From contig NZ_AUAZ01000039.1 of the NCBI RefSeq assembly GCF_000428985.1, positions 1 to 32,711 on the forward strand: a stretch of 32,711 nt of DNA. Reading direction: 5' to 3'. Numbering within the stretch: the stretch's first letter is position 1; each line of letters begins with the position of its first letter. The notes beneath the pieces are model-generated. The model saw only the letters and a list, made by a program, of their open reading frames with translations, was not told the origin of the DNA and did no database searches. Positions 26,838 to 32,711 of this stretch are shown here, piece after piece. Source of the DNA: Marinobacterium litorale DSM 23545 (GTDB taxonomy: Bacteria > Pseudomonadota > Gammaproteobacteria > Pseudomonadales > Balneatricaceae). A program made the position numbers and the translations under genes.

Positions 26838-26853
26838 TGCAGGTCTTGTGCCA
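26838..26853 (-). promoter_or_regulatory. Sigma-54 promoter of nirBD
   Basis: Minus strand TGGCACAAGACCTGCA: GG (26852-26851), 10 nt, GC (26840-26839); near-perfect -24/-12 match. Start predicted near 26827, just ahead of the first leader hairpin. An NtrC-like dyad is possible at 26922-26906 (TGCATA-N5-GGTGCG). Confidence 0.8.
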
Positions 26854-26941
26854 CCGCTATCACCTTGAAAAGCCTTAGCCGAAAGCCCACGGAGCGCGGT
26901 ATAAACGCACCTTTAATATGCATCAAATTAAAAACCGCACC

Positions 26942-28210
26942 CTATTGGTGCTGATTGGCACCTGAATCGACGGCTCCAATCACCTTCTTCGCCACATCTG
27001 CCACCCGGCAATTACTCTGCATCGCGGACTCCCGCAATCGCCGATAAGCCTCCTCTTCACTGAGCCCCTGGTACTGCATAAGTACGCCCTTGGCACGCTC
27101 GATCACCTTACGCTCTCGCAGAGCCTCCCGTGCTTCATTCAGTTCATCACTCATCTGTTGCAGGTGAGCTGACTGCTCCTGAAGAAGCTGGTAAAGCGAG
27201 CGGTTCACCTCCGGTGAGGCCGGAGCATCAGCCGATTTAGTGGGTGCATCCAGCAACATCGACAGCGGCGAGACCGGTTCGGCTCCAGACTCCTGCTGCA
27301 ACCTGAACCGATTACTGCGCATCGCCTGCTTTGCCGCTTCCACACGGGCTCGGGAGCTTGTCAGCAGCTGCTCGCGCAGCTCGCTCTCGACCTGGTGCAT
27401 CCGGTCAATGCGGGTTGTGATGACGGCAAACCAGATCTCACTGATACTGTCCGGCACCGCGGCCTCTCCGACAAATGCATCGATCATTGCCCGCAGCCGC
27501 GCAAGCTCGGCGGTGGCCGGATCCTGATCGATCCTCTTCCAGTTATCGCACTGATCGACGCCTGCGAACTGAAGAAAGGTCTCCAGGCAACGCTGTTGCG
27601 ACTCGCGCAGGTGCTGTAAACGCCCCACCAGTTCTTTGTCGATCTTGCGGGCCGCCAGACCCACAGAACCCCAGGCCCGCTCAAGCCCCGTGTATTCCTT
27701 GGCCTGCATGAAGTTGAACAGCGCCACCAACACGCGCGTTATCTCCGGGTCCGTGGCGATATCCGCAGCCTCGAATATCACCGCCAGCAAGCTACCGATC
27801 AGACGGCTGTATGCCTCGGTGGAGTCCGTGGCATCCAATTTTTGCTCAGCGACTGCCCGGCGCAGGGCCTCCAGCTCATCAAGCTGAAGCATCACCTGAG
27901 CCAGGCGGTTATAGAGTCGTGCACTGCTCCATAAAGGCCGACGCTCACCACTCACCCGCTCCAGATAGGCCCGAAAATCGGTTTCCGCCTGCCCGCTGGC
28001 AGCAACCTGCTCCTGACGCTCCTTGCCAAAATGTGCACCGGCAGACGCCAGAAATACATTGCTGATACCACGTTCACGCTGAAGCTCATGTACTAACTGT
28101 GCGGCATAAGCCACCAGCTCACTGCTGTGGGCCAACTGCTCCAGATTGGAGATCTCATGATTTCGGGCCGCCAGCAGAAAATGCTCACTCAGGTTACGGG
28201 GGCTAGTCAT
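26942..28210 (-). CDS. nasR: Nitrate/nitrite-responsive antiterminator, NIT plus ANTAR domains
   Basis: A 422-residue cytosolic regulator. The N-terminal helical NIT domain (about 25-290; VHELQRERGISNVFLASAG near its start and WFAVITTRIDRMHQVE near its end) senses nitrate or nitrite in Klebsiella NasR. The C-terminal ANTAR domain (about 345-410; LREALRERKVIERAKGVLMQ, then GLSEEEAYRRLRESAM) binds leader RNA and prevents terminator formation. ATG 28210 has CGGAGAAG upstream; the extension to 28279 is rejected. As in Klebsiella, it lies just upstream of a nitrate-assimilation operon in the same orientation. Four nearby leaders carry matching RNA targets. Its own promoter is not evident and its leader has no attenuator. 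Confidence 0.94.
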   Translation of the reverse strand: MTSPRNLSEHFLLAARNHEISNLEQLAHSSELVAYAAQLVHELQRERGISNVFLASAGAHFGKERQEQVAASGQAETDFRAYLERVSGERRPLWSSARLYNRLAQVMLQLDELEALRRAVAEQKLDATDSTEAYSRLIGSLLAVIFEAADIATDPEITRVLVALFNFMQAKEYTGLERAWGSVGLAARKIDKELVGRLQHLRESQQRCLETFLQFAGVDQCDNWKRIDQDPATAELARLRAMIDAFVGEAAVPDSISEIWFAVITTRIDRMHQVESELREQLLTSSRARVEAAKQAMRSNRFRLQQESGAEPVSPLSMLLDAPTKSADAPASPEVNRSLYQLLQEQSAHLQQMSDELNEAREALRERKVIERAKGVLMQYQGLSEEEAYRRLRESAMQSNCRVADVAKKVIGAVDSGANQHQ

Positions 28211-28281
28211 CACACTTCTCCGGGAACAAACGCACTTCGATAAGCGATTGCAGCAAAGGTTGTTCCACCACGCAGCCATAA

Positions 28282-28297
28282 AGGCATTAAACTTGCT
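28282..28297 (+). promoter_or_regulatory. Sigma-54 promoter of cobA
   Basis: AGGCATTAAACTTGCT: GG (28283-28284), 10 nt, GC (28295-28296). Matches GGCAT-N5-TTGCT of the -24/-12 class. Start predicted near 28308, ahead of the leader hairpins. It lies divergently in the gap to nasR. Confidence 0.65.
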
Positions 28298-28328
28298 TCA
28301 TTAGAATCAGTTTGAGCTTGAATAGCTC

Positions 28329-28379
28329 GGGAGTATGACGCACTCCCACACACAATCCGTTACACCCGGCAAAGGCGCC
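28329..28379 (+). promoter_or_regulatory. ANTAR-type tandem hairpins, cobA leader
   Basis: The first stem GGGAGT/ACTCCC (28329-28347) has a 7-nt loop ATGACGC. The second stem GGC-AAAGGC-GCC (28368-28379) has an A1/G4 hexaloop. The second hairpin's loop and 3' arm overlap the 5' arm of the terminator, so only one can form. Confidence 0.7.
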
Positions 28380-28424
28380 TGACTCCTTAACGAAAGTATA
28401 GGAGTCAGGCGCCTTTGTTTTTTT
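28371..28424 (+). terminator. Attenuator terminator in the cobA leader
   Basis: AAAGGCGCCTGACTCCT (28371-28387) pairs perfectly with its complement at 28400-28416, followed by GTTTTTTT (28417-28424). The next bases are the cobA ribosome-binding site GGAGGA (28425-28430). Confidence 0.92.
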
Positions 28425-28438
28425 GGAGGACTTGATTC

Positions 28439-29305
28439 ATGGCTGCATTGACCTACTTTCGCTCCGCCCGCCCCCTTTGGAACGGAACCCAACTGATCTC
28501 GCGCCTGTCACGCCGTTTTCATCGGGAACCGCAGCCGGCACAGGGCCACGTCAGCCTGATTGGCGCCGGGCCCGGCGATCCTGAGCTGATCACCCGTAAA
28601 GGCTGGCGGTTACTGCTTGCTGCCGATGTCATCGTGTATGACGCCCTGGTCAGCGACCTGCTGATGGAAGAGATCCCCGCCCATATTCGGCGTATCTACG
28701 TGGGGAAGCGTAAGGGTGCCCACAGCGCCAGCCAGGAGCAGATCTGCCGGTTGCTGGTTTCGTTGGCTCAGCAAGGGTTGAATGTGGCTCGTTTGAAAGG
28801 CGGAGACCCATTGGTTTTTGGCCGCCTCACTGAGGAGCTTGCAGCACTGAAAGTAGCCGGTATCGCGTTCGACCTAGTGCCCGGTATCACCGCCGCCGCC
28901 GGTTGCGCCGCCAGTTGCGGTATTCCGCTGACCGAAAGGGTAACAGCGCCGCGCCTGCGCATGGTTACCGCCCACAGCTGTGATGATCGTCCCATCGACT
29001 GGGCCGACTTGGCCCGCCGCGATGAAACATTGGTGTTCTACATGGGGTTATCGATGGCGCCGACGATCAGCCAGCAACTGCAACTACATGGGCTACCTGC
29101 CGACTGGCCCGTCCTGCTGGTTGAACGGGGAACCCAACCCGAGCAACGCAGTATCCCCACCCGCCTTGACCAAATGGCTCAGGAGGCTAAGCGCCACAAT
29201 CTATCGGGACCAACACTGATTCTGGTTGGCATGGTGACTCAGGGTGTTCACCCTAGCGAAAGACTGGAGAGCCTTGATTTAAAGGCAGAGCGCAAGCATC
29301 CCTGA
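28439..29305 (+). CDS. cobA: Uroporphyrinogen-III C-methyltransferase
   Basis: SAM-dependent methylation of uroporphyrinogen III at C2 and C7 gives precorrin-2, the precursor of siroheme. This 288-residue protein has the SUMT motifs: VSLIGAGPGDPELITRKG, DVIVYDALVS, VARLKGGDPLVFGR, VPGITAAAGCAASCGIPLT and a C-terminal PTLILVGMV. An N-terminal extension of about 35 residues (MAALTYFRSARPLWNG onward) precedes the catalytic core. No CysG-type dehydrogenase/ferrochelatase domain is fused, so sirohaem completion must occur elsewhere. Its leader shares the nitrate antitermination module, so it is probably dedicated to NirB cofactor supply. Confidence 0.95.
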   Translation: MAALTYFRSARPLWNGTQLISRLSRRFHREPQPAQGHVSLIGAGPGDPELITRKGWRLLLAADVIVYDALVSDLLMEEIPAHIRRIYVGKRKGAHSASQEQICRLLVSLAQQGLNVARLKGGDPLVFGRLTEELAALKVAGIAFDLVPGITAAAGCAASCGIPLTERVTAPRLRMVTAHSCDDRPIDWADLARRDETLVFYMGLSMAPTISQQLQLHGLPADWPVLLVERGTQPEQRSIPTRLDQMAQEAKRHNLSGPTLILVGMVTQGVHPSERLESLDLKAERKHP

Positions 29306-29328
29306 CACAATAATAAGAGTGCAGAAGC

Positions 29329-29787
29329 CTATTGATCAGCCTCAGCCCGATGCTTGGCAGCAATGAAATCCATATGCGGCACGTGGATCAGATCGGCGAT
29401 ACGGCGAATCACATGCTCCTCCACGTGATGCAGCTCACCATCGGCATAGGCCACCCGCCAGAGGTTCTCGATCAGCTGCACTTTCTCCGCCTGGCTGCAA
29501 ACCTGGTTGATCTGGGAGGTAAAGCGGAAGTAATCGGTGGCCCCGGCATGGGCCTGCTCGGCACGCACCAGAAGCTCGGTCGCCTCCTGCTCACCCTGAC
29601 CGAAACTGCGTTGAATCCCGGCTATCAGCGCCGCGCGCTCCTCCGGCTTGTTTTCATAGTCCGCCGCAACCACTTCCACCATCAACGCGACACTGGCCAG
29701 CTGGATAACCGACTCATCGCTCTGCGTCGCAGCGCCGCCCTCGGGTTCCAATAAGCTACTGAGTGCCGATTTTACTCTATCCCACAT
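29329..29787 (-). CDS. TerB-like (tellurite resistance B family) protein
   Basis: A 152-residue, helix-rich soluble protein with TerB-like wording: QLASVALMVEVVAADYENKPEERAA near the start (first helix pair with acidic positions) and ENLWRVAYADGELHHVEEHVIRRIADLIHV in the second half (quoted in abbreviated form by its pattern WRVAYADGELHHVEE). Such stand-alone TerB proteins are common and mostly uncharacterised; a tellurite role is not implied. It is convergent with cobA. Confidence 0.85.
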   Translation of the reverse strand: MWDRVKSALSSLLEPEGGAATQSDESVIQLASVALMVEVVAADYENKPEERAALIAGIQRSFGQGEQEATELLVRAEQAHAGATDYFRFTSQINQVCSQAEKVQLIENLWRVAYADGELHHVEEHVIRRIADLIHVPHMDFIAAKHRAEADQ

Positions 29788-30009
29788 GCAAGCCTCCCAT
29801 TGGTCTTACTGCTAGTGAACACAGGCTTGGACGTTCGTTCCGTTATGGAGCAAGGAAATCGGGTAAGGCAAAGACCGTTGGGATTGTGATGCCTGAGCCA
29901 ACGACCGGTGTAAACCTGAACCTAGACGATGTTATTGAGCAGATACTGAGCTAGCCAGCTAAAACTTAACCACTGTCAGATAATATCGGCATGAAGCTAT
30001 GTTCTTCGA

Positions 30010-30444
30010 TTATTCACCAAAAAACATGGAAGGTTTCAGATTGAAGCGCTTAGACAGTTTCTCGATGGCTTGCCGACTCAGAGTGCGTTTCCCGTTCAGA
30101 ACTTTAGAGACCATCGTTTTATCGCCAATCTCCGGCAGATCACTTCCGGTCAGTCGGTGCTGGCTCATCAAGGTACGAAGCAACGCGATATCCGCGGGCA
30201 AAGACTCGGCCTCGTCGATAAACGCTAACAGTTCCTCATCCCGAGACTCATACCGTTCAATCGCATGACTGAGCATGTCGATAAGTGGGTTCATCGGGTC
30301 GTCCAGGGTATCGCCAGCCGAGTCAAGTACCTGCTCCAGTGTTTCCAGCGTCGCTTCGTACTGCTCCTGCGTCTCGATGTTAATAAGCGGCTGTGCGGTT
30401 TCCATAAACGCCTGATACGCATCGATAATCGCTAGCTGTCCCAT
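30010..30444 (-). CDS. higA: HigA-type antitoxin
   Basis: A 144-residue antitoxin with a C-terminal XRE-type helix-turn-helix: SDLPEIGDKTMVSKVLNGKR then LSRQAIEKLSKRFNLKPSMF. The wording is very close to E. coli HigA (LSDLPEIGSKSMVSRVLSGKR). The N-terminal half is helical and acidic and should bind the toxin. ATG 30444 has AGAGG 5 nt upstream; a GTG two codons earlier (30450) is possible. It follows higB by 8 nt, in the toxin-first order typical of higBA. Confidence 0.93.
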   Translation of the reverse strand: MGQLAIIDAYQAFMETAQPLINIETQEQYEATLETLEQVLDSAGDTLDDPMNPLIDMLSHAIERYESRDEELLAFIDEAESLPADIALLRTLMSQHRLTGSDLPEIGDKTMVSKVLNGKRTLSRQAIEKLSKRFNLKPSMFFGE

Positions 30445-30452
30445 GGTCACCT

Positions 30453-30764
30453 CTAGTCTTGATTCTTCATGTATCGCTGTGTCAGCTTGTCGTAATCCGC
30501 ATGATTGACAATGTGTTTGATGTATATGCGTTTATTCACAAACTGAATAAATGCAATCACACGAAGATTGTTGCCACCCACATCCAGCACCCACCACTTG
30601 TCTTTGTACTTGAAGTTGTCCAGCGTTGGAAAAACCGCCCTCAACTCATCCGGGGTAGTGAAATCCAGCTTGTGCAGCAACCTGTACAGATCCAACAGCG
30701 CAGCCTCATCGTTCGGGTATTTCTTGGCAGCGTCGTTAAACGGCTTCTTCGAAATTACATTCAT
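30453..30764 (-). CDS. higB: HigB-type mRNA interferase toxin
   Basis: A 103-residue RelE-superfamily ribosome-dependent RNase. Diagnostic stretches are FPTLDNFKYKDKWWVLDVGG and NLRVIAFIQF with YIKHIVNHADYDKL, corresponding to E. coli HigB FPSLDNFKYLDKHYVFNVGG and the C-terminal catalytic His. It is the first gene of the higBA pair and lies just downstream of an operator-embedded promoter. AGGG lies 7 nt before ATG 30764. Confidence 0.93.
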   Translation of the reverse strand: MNVISKKPFNDAAKKYPNDEAALLDLYRLLHKLDFTTPDELRAVFPTLDNFKYKDKWWVLDVGGNNLRVIAFIQFVNKRIYIKHIVNHADYDKLTQRYMKNQD

Positions 30765-30776
30765 CAGTCATCCCTG

Positions 30777-30820
30777 GTTGACTCATTGTCAACAATAGTC
30801 GCGGATTGACTATACGTCAA
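30777..30820 (-). promoter_or_regulatory. higBA promoter with two embedded operators
   Basis: Minus strand -35 TTGACG (30820-30815), 17-nt spacer, -10 TATTGT (30797-30792). Two related dyads overlap it: TTGAC-TATAC-GTCAA (30806-30820) covers the -35, and GTTGAC-TCATT-GTCAAC (30777-30793) covers the -10 and start site. They are 28 bp apart centre to centre, fitting HigA autorepression. Confidence 0.82.
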
Positions 30821-30873
30821 CCTCCTTCGATCTCATCGTGGCTGGATAAAATGTCGGCGGCAGGTCATCGGAC

Positions 30874-30888
30874 GTAGTTATAAACTAC
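30874..30888. promoter_or_regulatory. Unassigned perfect palindrome
   Basis: GTAGTT-ATA-AACTAC, a perfect 6-bp dyad in the gap between the two toxin-antitoxin pairs. It is 54 bp beyond the higBA promoter and 60 bp from the RelE-type stop. No function assigned. Confidence 0.35.
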
Positions 30889-30947
30889 TTGCGCATATTG
30901 CGTGTTGGTCTATCAACTTTTCTGGAAAATTTCGCAGGGAGGTTGTG

Positions 30948-31229
30948 CTAGATTCGCCCTAACATCTCACGATAGACGTCACCATCTCGCTTCCCTACGC
31001 TGAGTGCCGTTACGATCAGTTCCTTGTCATTGACATGATAGGTTAAACGGAATGGAGGCTGTTTCCGTTTGATCTTGTACAAATTATAACCGCCCGACAG
31101 GCGAGACCTGGGTACATGGGGGTGCTCCAACCGTTCCCTAAGTTTACCTTTAAAGTACTCTTTCACCGCTGACGGTAGACGCTCCCACTCCTCCAGGGCA
31201 TCCGGGTGGAACTTCAGCTTATAGGTCAT
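30948..31229 (-). CDS. RelE-type toxin
   Basis: A 93-residue RelE/StbE family toxin. The alignment-like stretches YKLKFHPDALEEWERLPSAV, SRLSGGYNLYKIKRKQPPFR, LTYHVNDKELIVTALSVGKR and the final VYREMLGRI parallel E. coli RelE, including the basic KIK...R and GKR residues used in mRNA cleavage. ATG 31229 lies inside the antitoxin gene (11-nt overlap), so translation is coupled. The longer frame to 31274 is rejected. All parts appear intact. Confidence 0.92.
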   Translation of the reverse strand: MTYKLKFHPDALEEWERLPSAVKEYFKGKLRERLEHPHVPRSRLSGGYNLYKIKRKQPPFRLTYHVNDKELIVTALSVGKRDGDVYREMLGRI

Positions 31230-31476
31230 CGATGTTGACTTCGACGGGTTCCTTGCCATCGTTGAGACGTTCACGTGCCTGGGTCAGGAGAGCCAAGTCC
31301 TCGACGGCCTCAGCCATCATCTCGAACAGCTCAGGCGGCACCGCATAAAAACAGGGTGCATTACTCTTGAGCACGGCCACAGCTTCCCCTCCCGACTGCT
31401 GAATAATCGCGTTGGGATTGGCTTTAAAGTCGGTGATGCTGGCAGAAACGCCCGCCATCATTCTTTCTACACTCAT
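31219..31476 (-). CDS. Phd/YefM-family (StbD-like) antitoxin
   Basis: An 85-residue antitoxin. The N-terminal DNA-binding half (MSVERMMAGVSASITDFKAN, then GGEAVAVLKSNAPCFYAVPP) is of Phd/YefM/StbD type, and the acidic C-terminal tail (KEPVEVNIDDL) should wrap the toxin. ATG 31476 is preceded by GGTGAGG; an upstream frame start at 31488 has no support. It is first in the operon, overlapping the RelE-type toxin by 11 nt. Confidence 0.88.
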   Translation of the reverse strand: MSVERMMAGVSASITDFKANPNAIIQQSGGEAVAVLKSNAPCFYAVPPELFEMMAEAVEDLALLTQARERLNDGKEPVEVNIDDL

Positions 31477-31492
31477 TGGGTGCCTCACCTTT

Positions 31493-31538
31493 ATAGATCT
31501 GTAAATAGATCTTTATACAGGTCCAAATATAGATCTAT
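31493..31538. promoter_or_regulatory. Triple AGATCT operator of the RelE/Phd pair
   Basis: Three AGATCT palindromes at 31495-31500, 31507-31512 and 31531-31536, two of them in the longer context TATAGATCT. They lie 17-60 bp upstream of the antitoxin ATG, where Phd/YefM-type antitoxins bind. The spacings are 12 and 24 bp, so all three face the same side at roughly one and two turns. No clear -35/-10 pair is resolved. Confidence 0.65.
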
Positions 31539-31562
31539 TCATTCCGTCTGTACAGTACGTGA

Positions 31563-31865
31563 TCAATCATCTTCTGTACTTGTTGCTGCCGGATGAGTAC
31601 GCCTGTAAACAGCCTTTAGATCGCTGATCGTGACATGGGTATAGATCTTCATGCTCTTGATATCCTGGTGTCCCTACAGCTCATCGACATAGCGGATATA
31701 GGCACCGTGATTGAGCATGTAGGTTGCGCTGGCATGCCGCATGGGATGACAGGTTCCCTCCTTGCCGACAAGCGCCGAGCGCTCACTACTGGTACATTCC
31801 TCGATTAACAGCATGACCTGCACGGCAAACCGGCACAGCCGTTCACGCCAAACCAGCAGGCCCTG
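31563..31865 (-). pseudogene. Tyrosine recombinase (phage-type integrase) C-terminal pseudogene
   Basis: The minus strand encodes a recombinase C-terminus: TCHPMRHASATYMLNHGAYI (containing the catalytic HxxR box, here HPMRH), IRYVDEL, an in-frame TAG (31676-31674), then GHQDIKSMKIYTHVTISDLK with the catalytic Tyr, and an end at TGA 31565-31563. The expected sequence at the stop is ELLGH, so one Leu codon has become TAG. Upstream residues read about 40 codons further (LLVWRERLCRFAVQVMLLIE) before homology is lost near an IS21-like end at about 31.87 kb. The N-terminal two thirds are missing, so this is a truncated and stop-interrupted relic. Confidence 0.85.
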
Positions 31866-31895
31866 TGACTTTCACCGGCCCCCACACTTGTAGGC

Positions 31896-31980
31896 GCTGG
31901 TCAAAAATGCACACCCTGCTGGTCAGGTCTGCACACCGAAACCAGAAAAGAGTGCACATGCAGCTGGTAAAAATGACAAC
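31896..31980. mobile_element. Remnant IS21-like terminus with repeated end motifs
   Basis: Two direct copies of GCTGGTCA-N5-GCACACC at 31896-31915 and 31918-31937, 22 bp apart, and a degenerate third (GCTGGTAAAAATGACA, 31963-31978). A GTGCAC lies at 31952-31957. Several short CTGGTCA/TGCAC repeats at an end are characteristic of IS21-family elements. No istA or istB is visible here, so only an end remains. Confidence 0.6.
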
Positions 31981-31990
31981 TATGGAGAAA

Positions 31991-32013
31991 AAAGCCTGCC
32001 TTATGCAGGCTTT
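31991..32013 (-). terminator. Intrinsic terminator after the membrane-protein remnant
   Basis: AAAGCCTGC/GCAGGCTTT 9-bp stem with 5-nt loop. On the minus strand it is followed by TTTTTT-like sequence (AAAAAA on the plus strand, 31988-31993 overlapping the arm). It lies about 32 nt after the TAA at 32045. Confidence 0.75.
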
Positions 32014-32044
32014 GAAGTATTTCAAGACATAAGCTTGACGCTAC

Positions 32045-32182
32045 TTATTCCAACGTAAATATTTTGTATATAACCATGATCACCCAATACAAGTGAAAGC
32101 AAATAAAAAAAACAGGTAGGGCAATATTAAGGTAGCTACGAATAAGCCCGATCCAAGGCTCTGAAATGTCGTTGTCACCGCC
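32045..32182 (-). pseudogene. C-terminal remnant of a small membrane protein
   Basis: The minus-strand frame ending at TAA 32047-32045 reads NDISEPWIGLIRSYLNIALP followed by a strongly hydrophobic VFFICFHLYWVIMVIYKIF and a final TLE. It is open for 45 codons, back to a TGA at 32185-32183, with no start codon near a ribosome-binding site. The hydrophobic segment, the TAA and the following terminator suggest the 3' end of a real gene cut by the neighbouring IS. Not recognised; it could be chance. Confidence 0.4.
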
Positions 32183-32255
32183 TCAGAGGCGAAAATTCAA
32201 CACTTTTAGCCCTTTTTAACCAGCTGCAACCACCTTTTCAGGCAGTGCAGACGGA

Positions 32256-32711
32256 TTAACCCCGTGCTCTCAACATCTGATCCACCCGCACAACGTTGGC
32301 CAGTGCGAACAGCATGGCCAACTTGCAGTCGTTTTTCTTCAGGCCACGGTAGCGGGCTTTTACAAAACCGAACTGGCACTTGATGATCCGAAACGGATGC
32401 TCAACTTTCGCACGGATACTGGCTTTCAGATACTCGGTGCGGATTCTGACCTTATTGATCCGAGGGTGTTTTTTCAGTGTCTTCAGCTTCCCTGGCTGTT
32501 CTGCGATGTACCAGTCCGCACTGACATCTTTCAGCTCATCTCGCTTTTCGGCGCCCCTGTAACCCGCATCAGCAAAAATGAATGCTTCTTCACCGTGTAG
32601 CAGTTGATCAGCCTGATTAAGGTCGTGCTCATTGGCCGCAGTTGTCGTGAAACTGTGCGTGATGCCGGTGCGGGCATCAACCCCGATGTGAGCCTTCATC
32701 CCGAAGTGCCA
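32256..32711 (-). mobile_element. IS5-family transposase, partial (runs off the right edge)
   Basis: The C-terminal about 151 residues of a DDE transposase. Visible parts: [20 protein letters not shown] (first catalytic Asp in GVD), [19 protein letters not shown] (second Asp in ADAGYRG), and [21 protein letters not shown] with the catalytic Glu, then a C-terminal [17 protein letters not shown]. This is the typical IS5-family order. The N-terminal part lies beyond base 32711. Inverted repeats could not be fixed; the left IS boundary is probably between about 32180 and 32250. The open frame visible here is intact. Confidence 0.88.

Noticed and set aside
29763-29954. 63-residue plus-strand frame ending MPEPTTGVNLNLDDVIEQILS-like (shortened: GVNLNLDDVIEQILS)
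   Set aside because: Its first part overlaps the TerB-like gene start and no good start or ribosome-binding site was found. The last 21 codons look protein-like, so it may be a gene fragment, but I cannot support it as a gene.
30840-30947. Integron attC site between the two toxin-antitoxin pairs
   Set aside because: No paired R/L box consensus or typical attC imperfect palindrome was found, and no integron integrase is present; the only dyad is GTAGTT-ATA-AACTAC.

Overview
The window reads as chromosomal DNA of a gammaproteobacterium, probably a marine or environmental lineage near the Oceanospirillales/Pseudomonadales. This placement is inferred from protein flavour (HexR-like RpiR regulator, CPXCG small protein, DUF502 protein, PbpG) and from the Pseudomonas-like rRNA leader at the left edge. 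No rRNA gene body or other strong taxonomic marker lies inside, so no genus is claimed.

Left part (1-5.7 kb): tandem rRNA promoters and an rRNA leader point left out of the window. Divergent from them are an ATP-type phosphofructokinase (pfkA) and a DUF502 membrane protein. Opposite-strand genes follow: an MBL-fold hydrolase, a Cache-type chemoreceptor, a CHAD protein and a small zinc-ribbon-like CPXCG protein.

5.7-11.9 kb is one thiamin-pyrimidine operon: promoter, TPP riboswitch, a 22-codon upstream ORF, thiD, the ThiZ/ThiX/ThiY ABC importer, tenA, thiC and a terminator. It joins de novo HMP synthesis (ThiC), uptake and salvage of pyrimidine precursors (ThiXYZ, TenA) and HMP phosphorylation (ThiD) under one TPP sensor. 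A hairpin covering the thiD ribosome-binding site overlaps the upstream ORF, which suggests translational coupling.

11.9-15.9 kb holds pbpG, a HexR-like regulator, a small charged protein and a membrane-anchored FMN/glutamate-synthase-like enzyme.

16.0-29.3 kb is a complete nitrate-assimilation region. It contains a nitrate ABC importer (nrtA-nrtB-nrtD) with an FAD oxidoreductase, assimilatory nitrate reductase nasA, nitrite reductase nirBD, the NIT-ANTAR antiterminator nasR, and cobA, which makes the siroheme precursor for NirB. The most notable result is here. All four transcription units (nrtA, nasA, nirB, cobA) start with the same three-part regulatory module: a sigma-54 promoter (GG-N10-GC), then a short hairpin with a hexaloop of form AANGRC, then an intrinsic terminator just before the start codon. 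The 3' arm of the hairpin is also part of the terminator stem, so the two structures exclude each other. This is the expected architecture for NasR antitermination, deployed as a four-member local regulon that includes the siroheme gene. Perfect 50-bp tandem repeats lie between the convergent nasA and nirD ends.

29.3-32.7 kb is an accessory region. It has a TerB-like protein, two type II toxin-antitoxin pairs (higBA with a clear operator/promoter, and a RelE/Phd-type pair), a tyrosine recombinase pseudogene with an in-frame stop, an IS21-like end with repeated motifs, a small membrane-protein remnant with its own terminator, and an IS5-family transposase that runs off the right edge.
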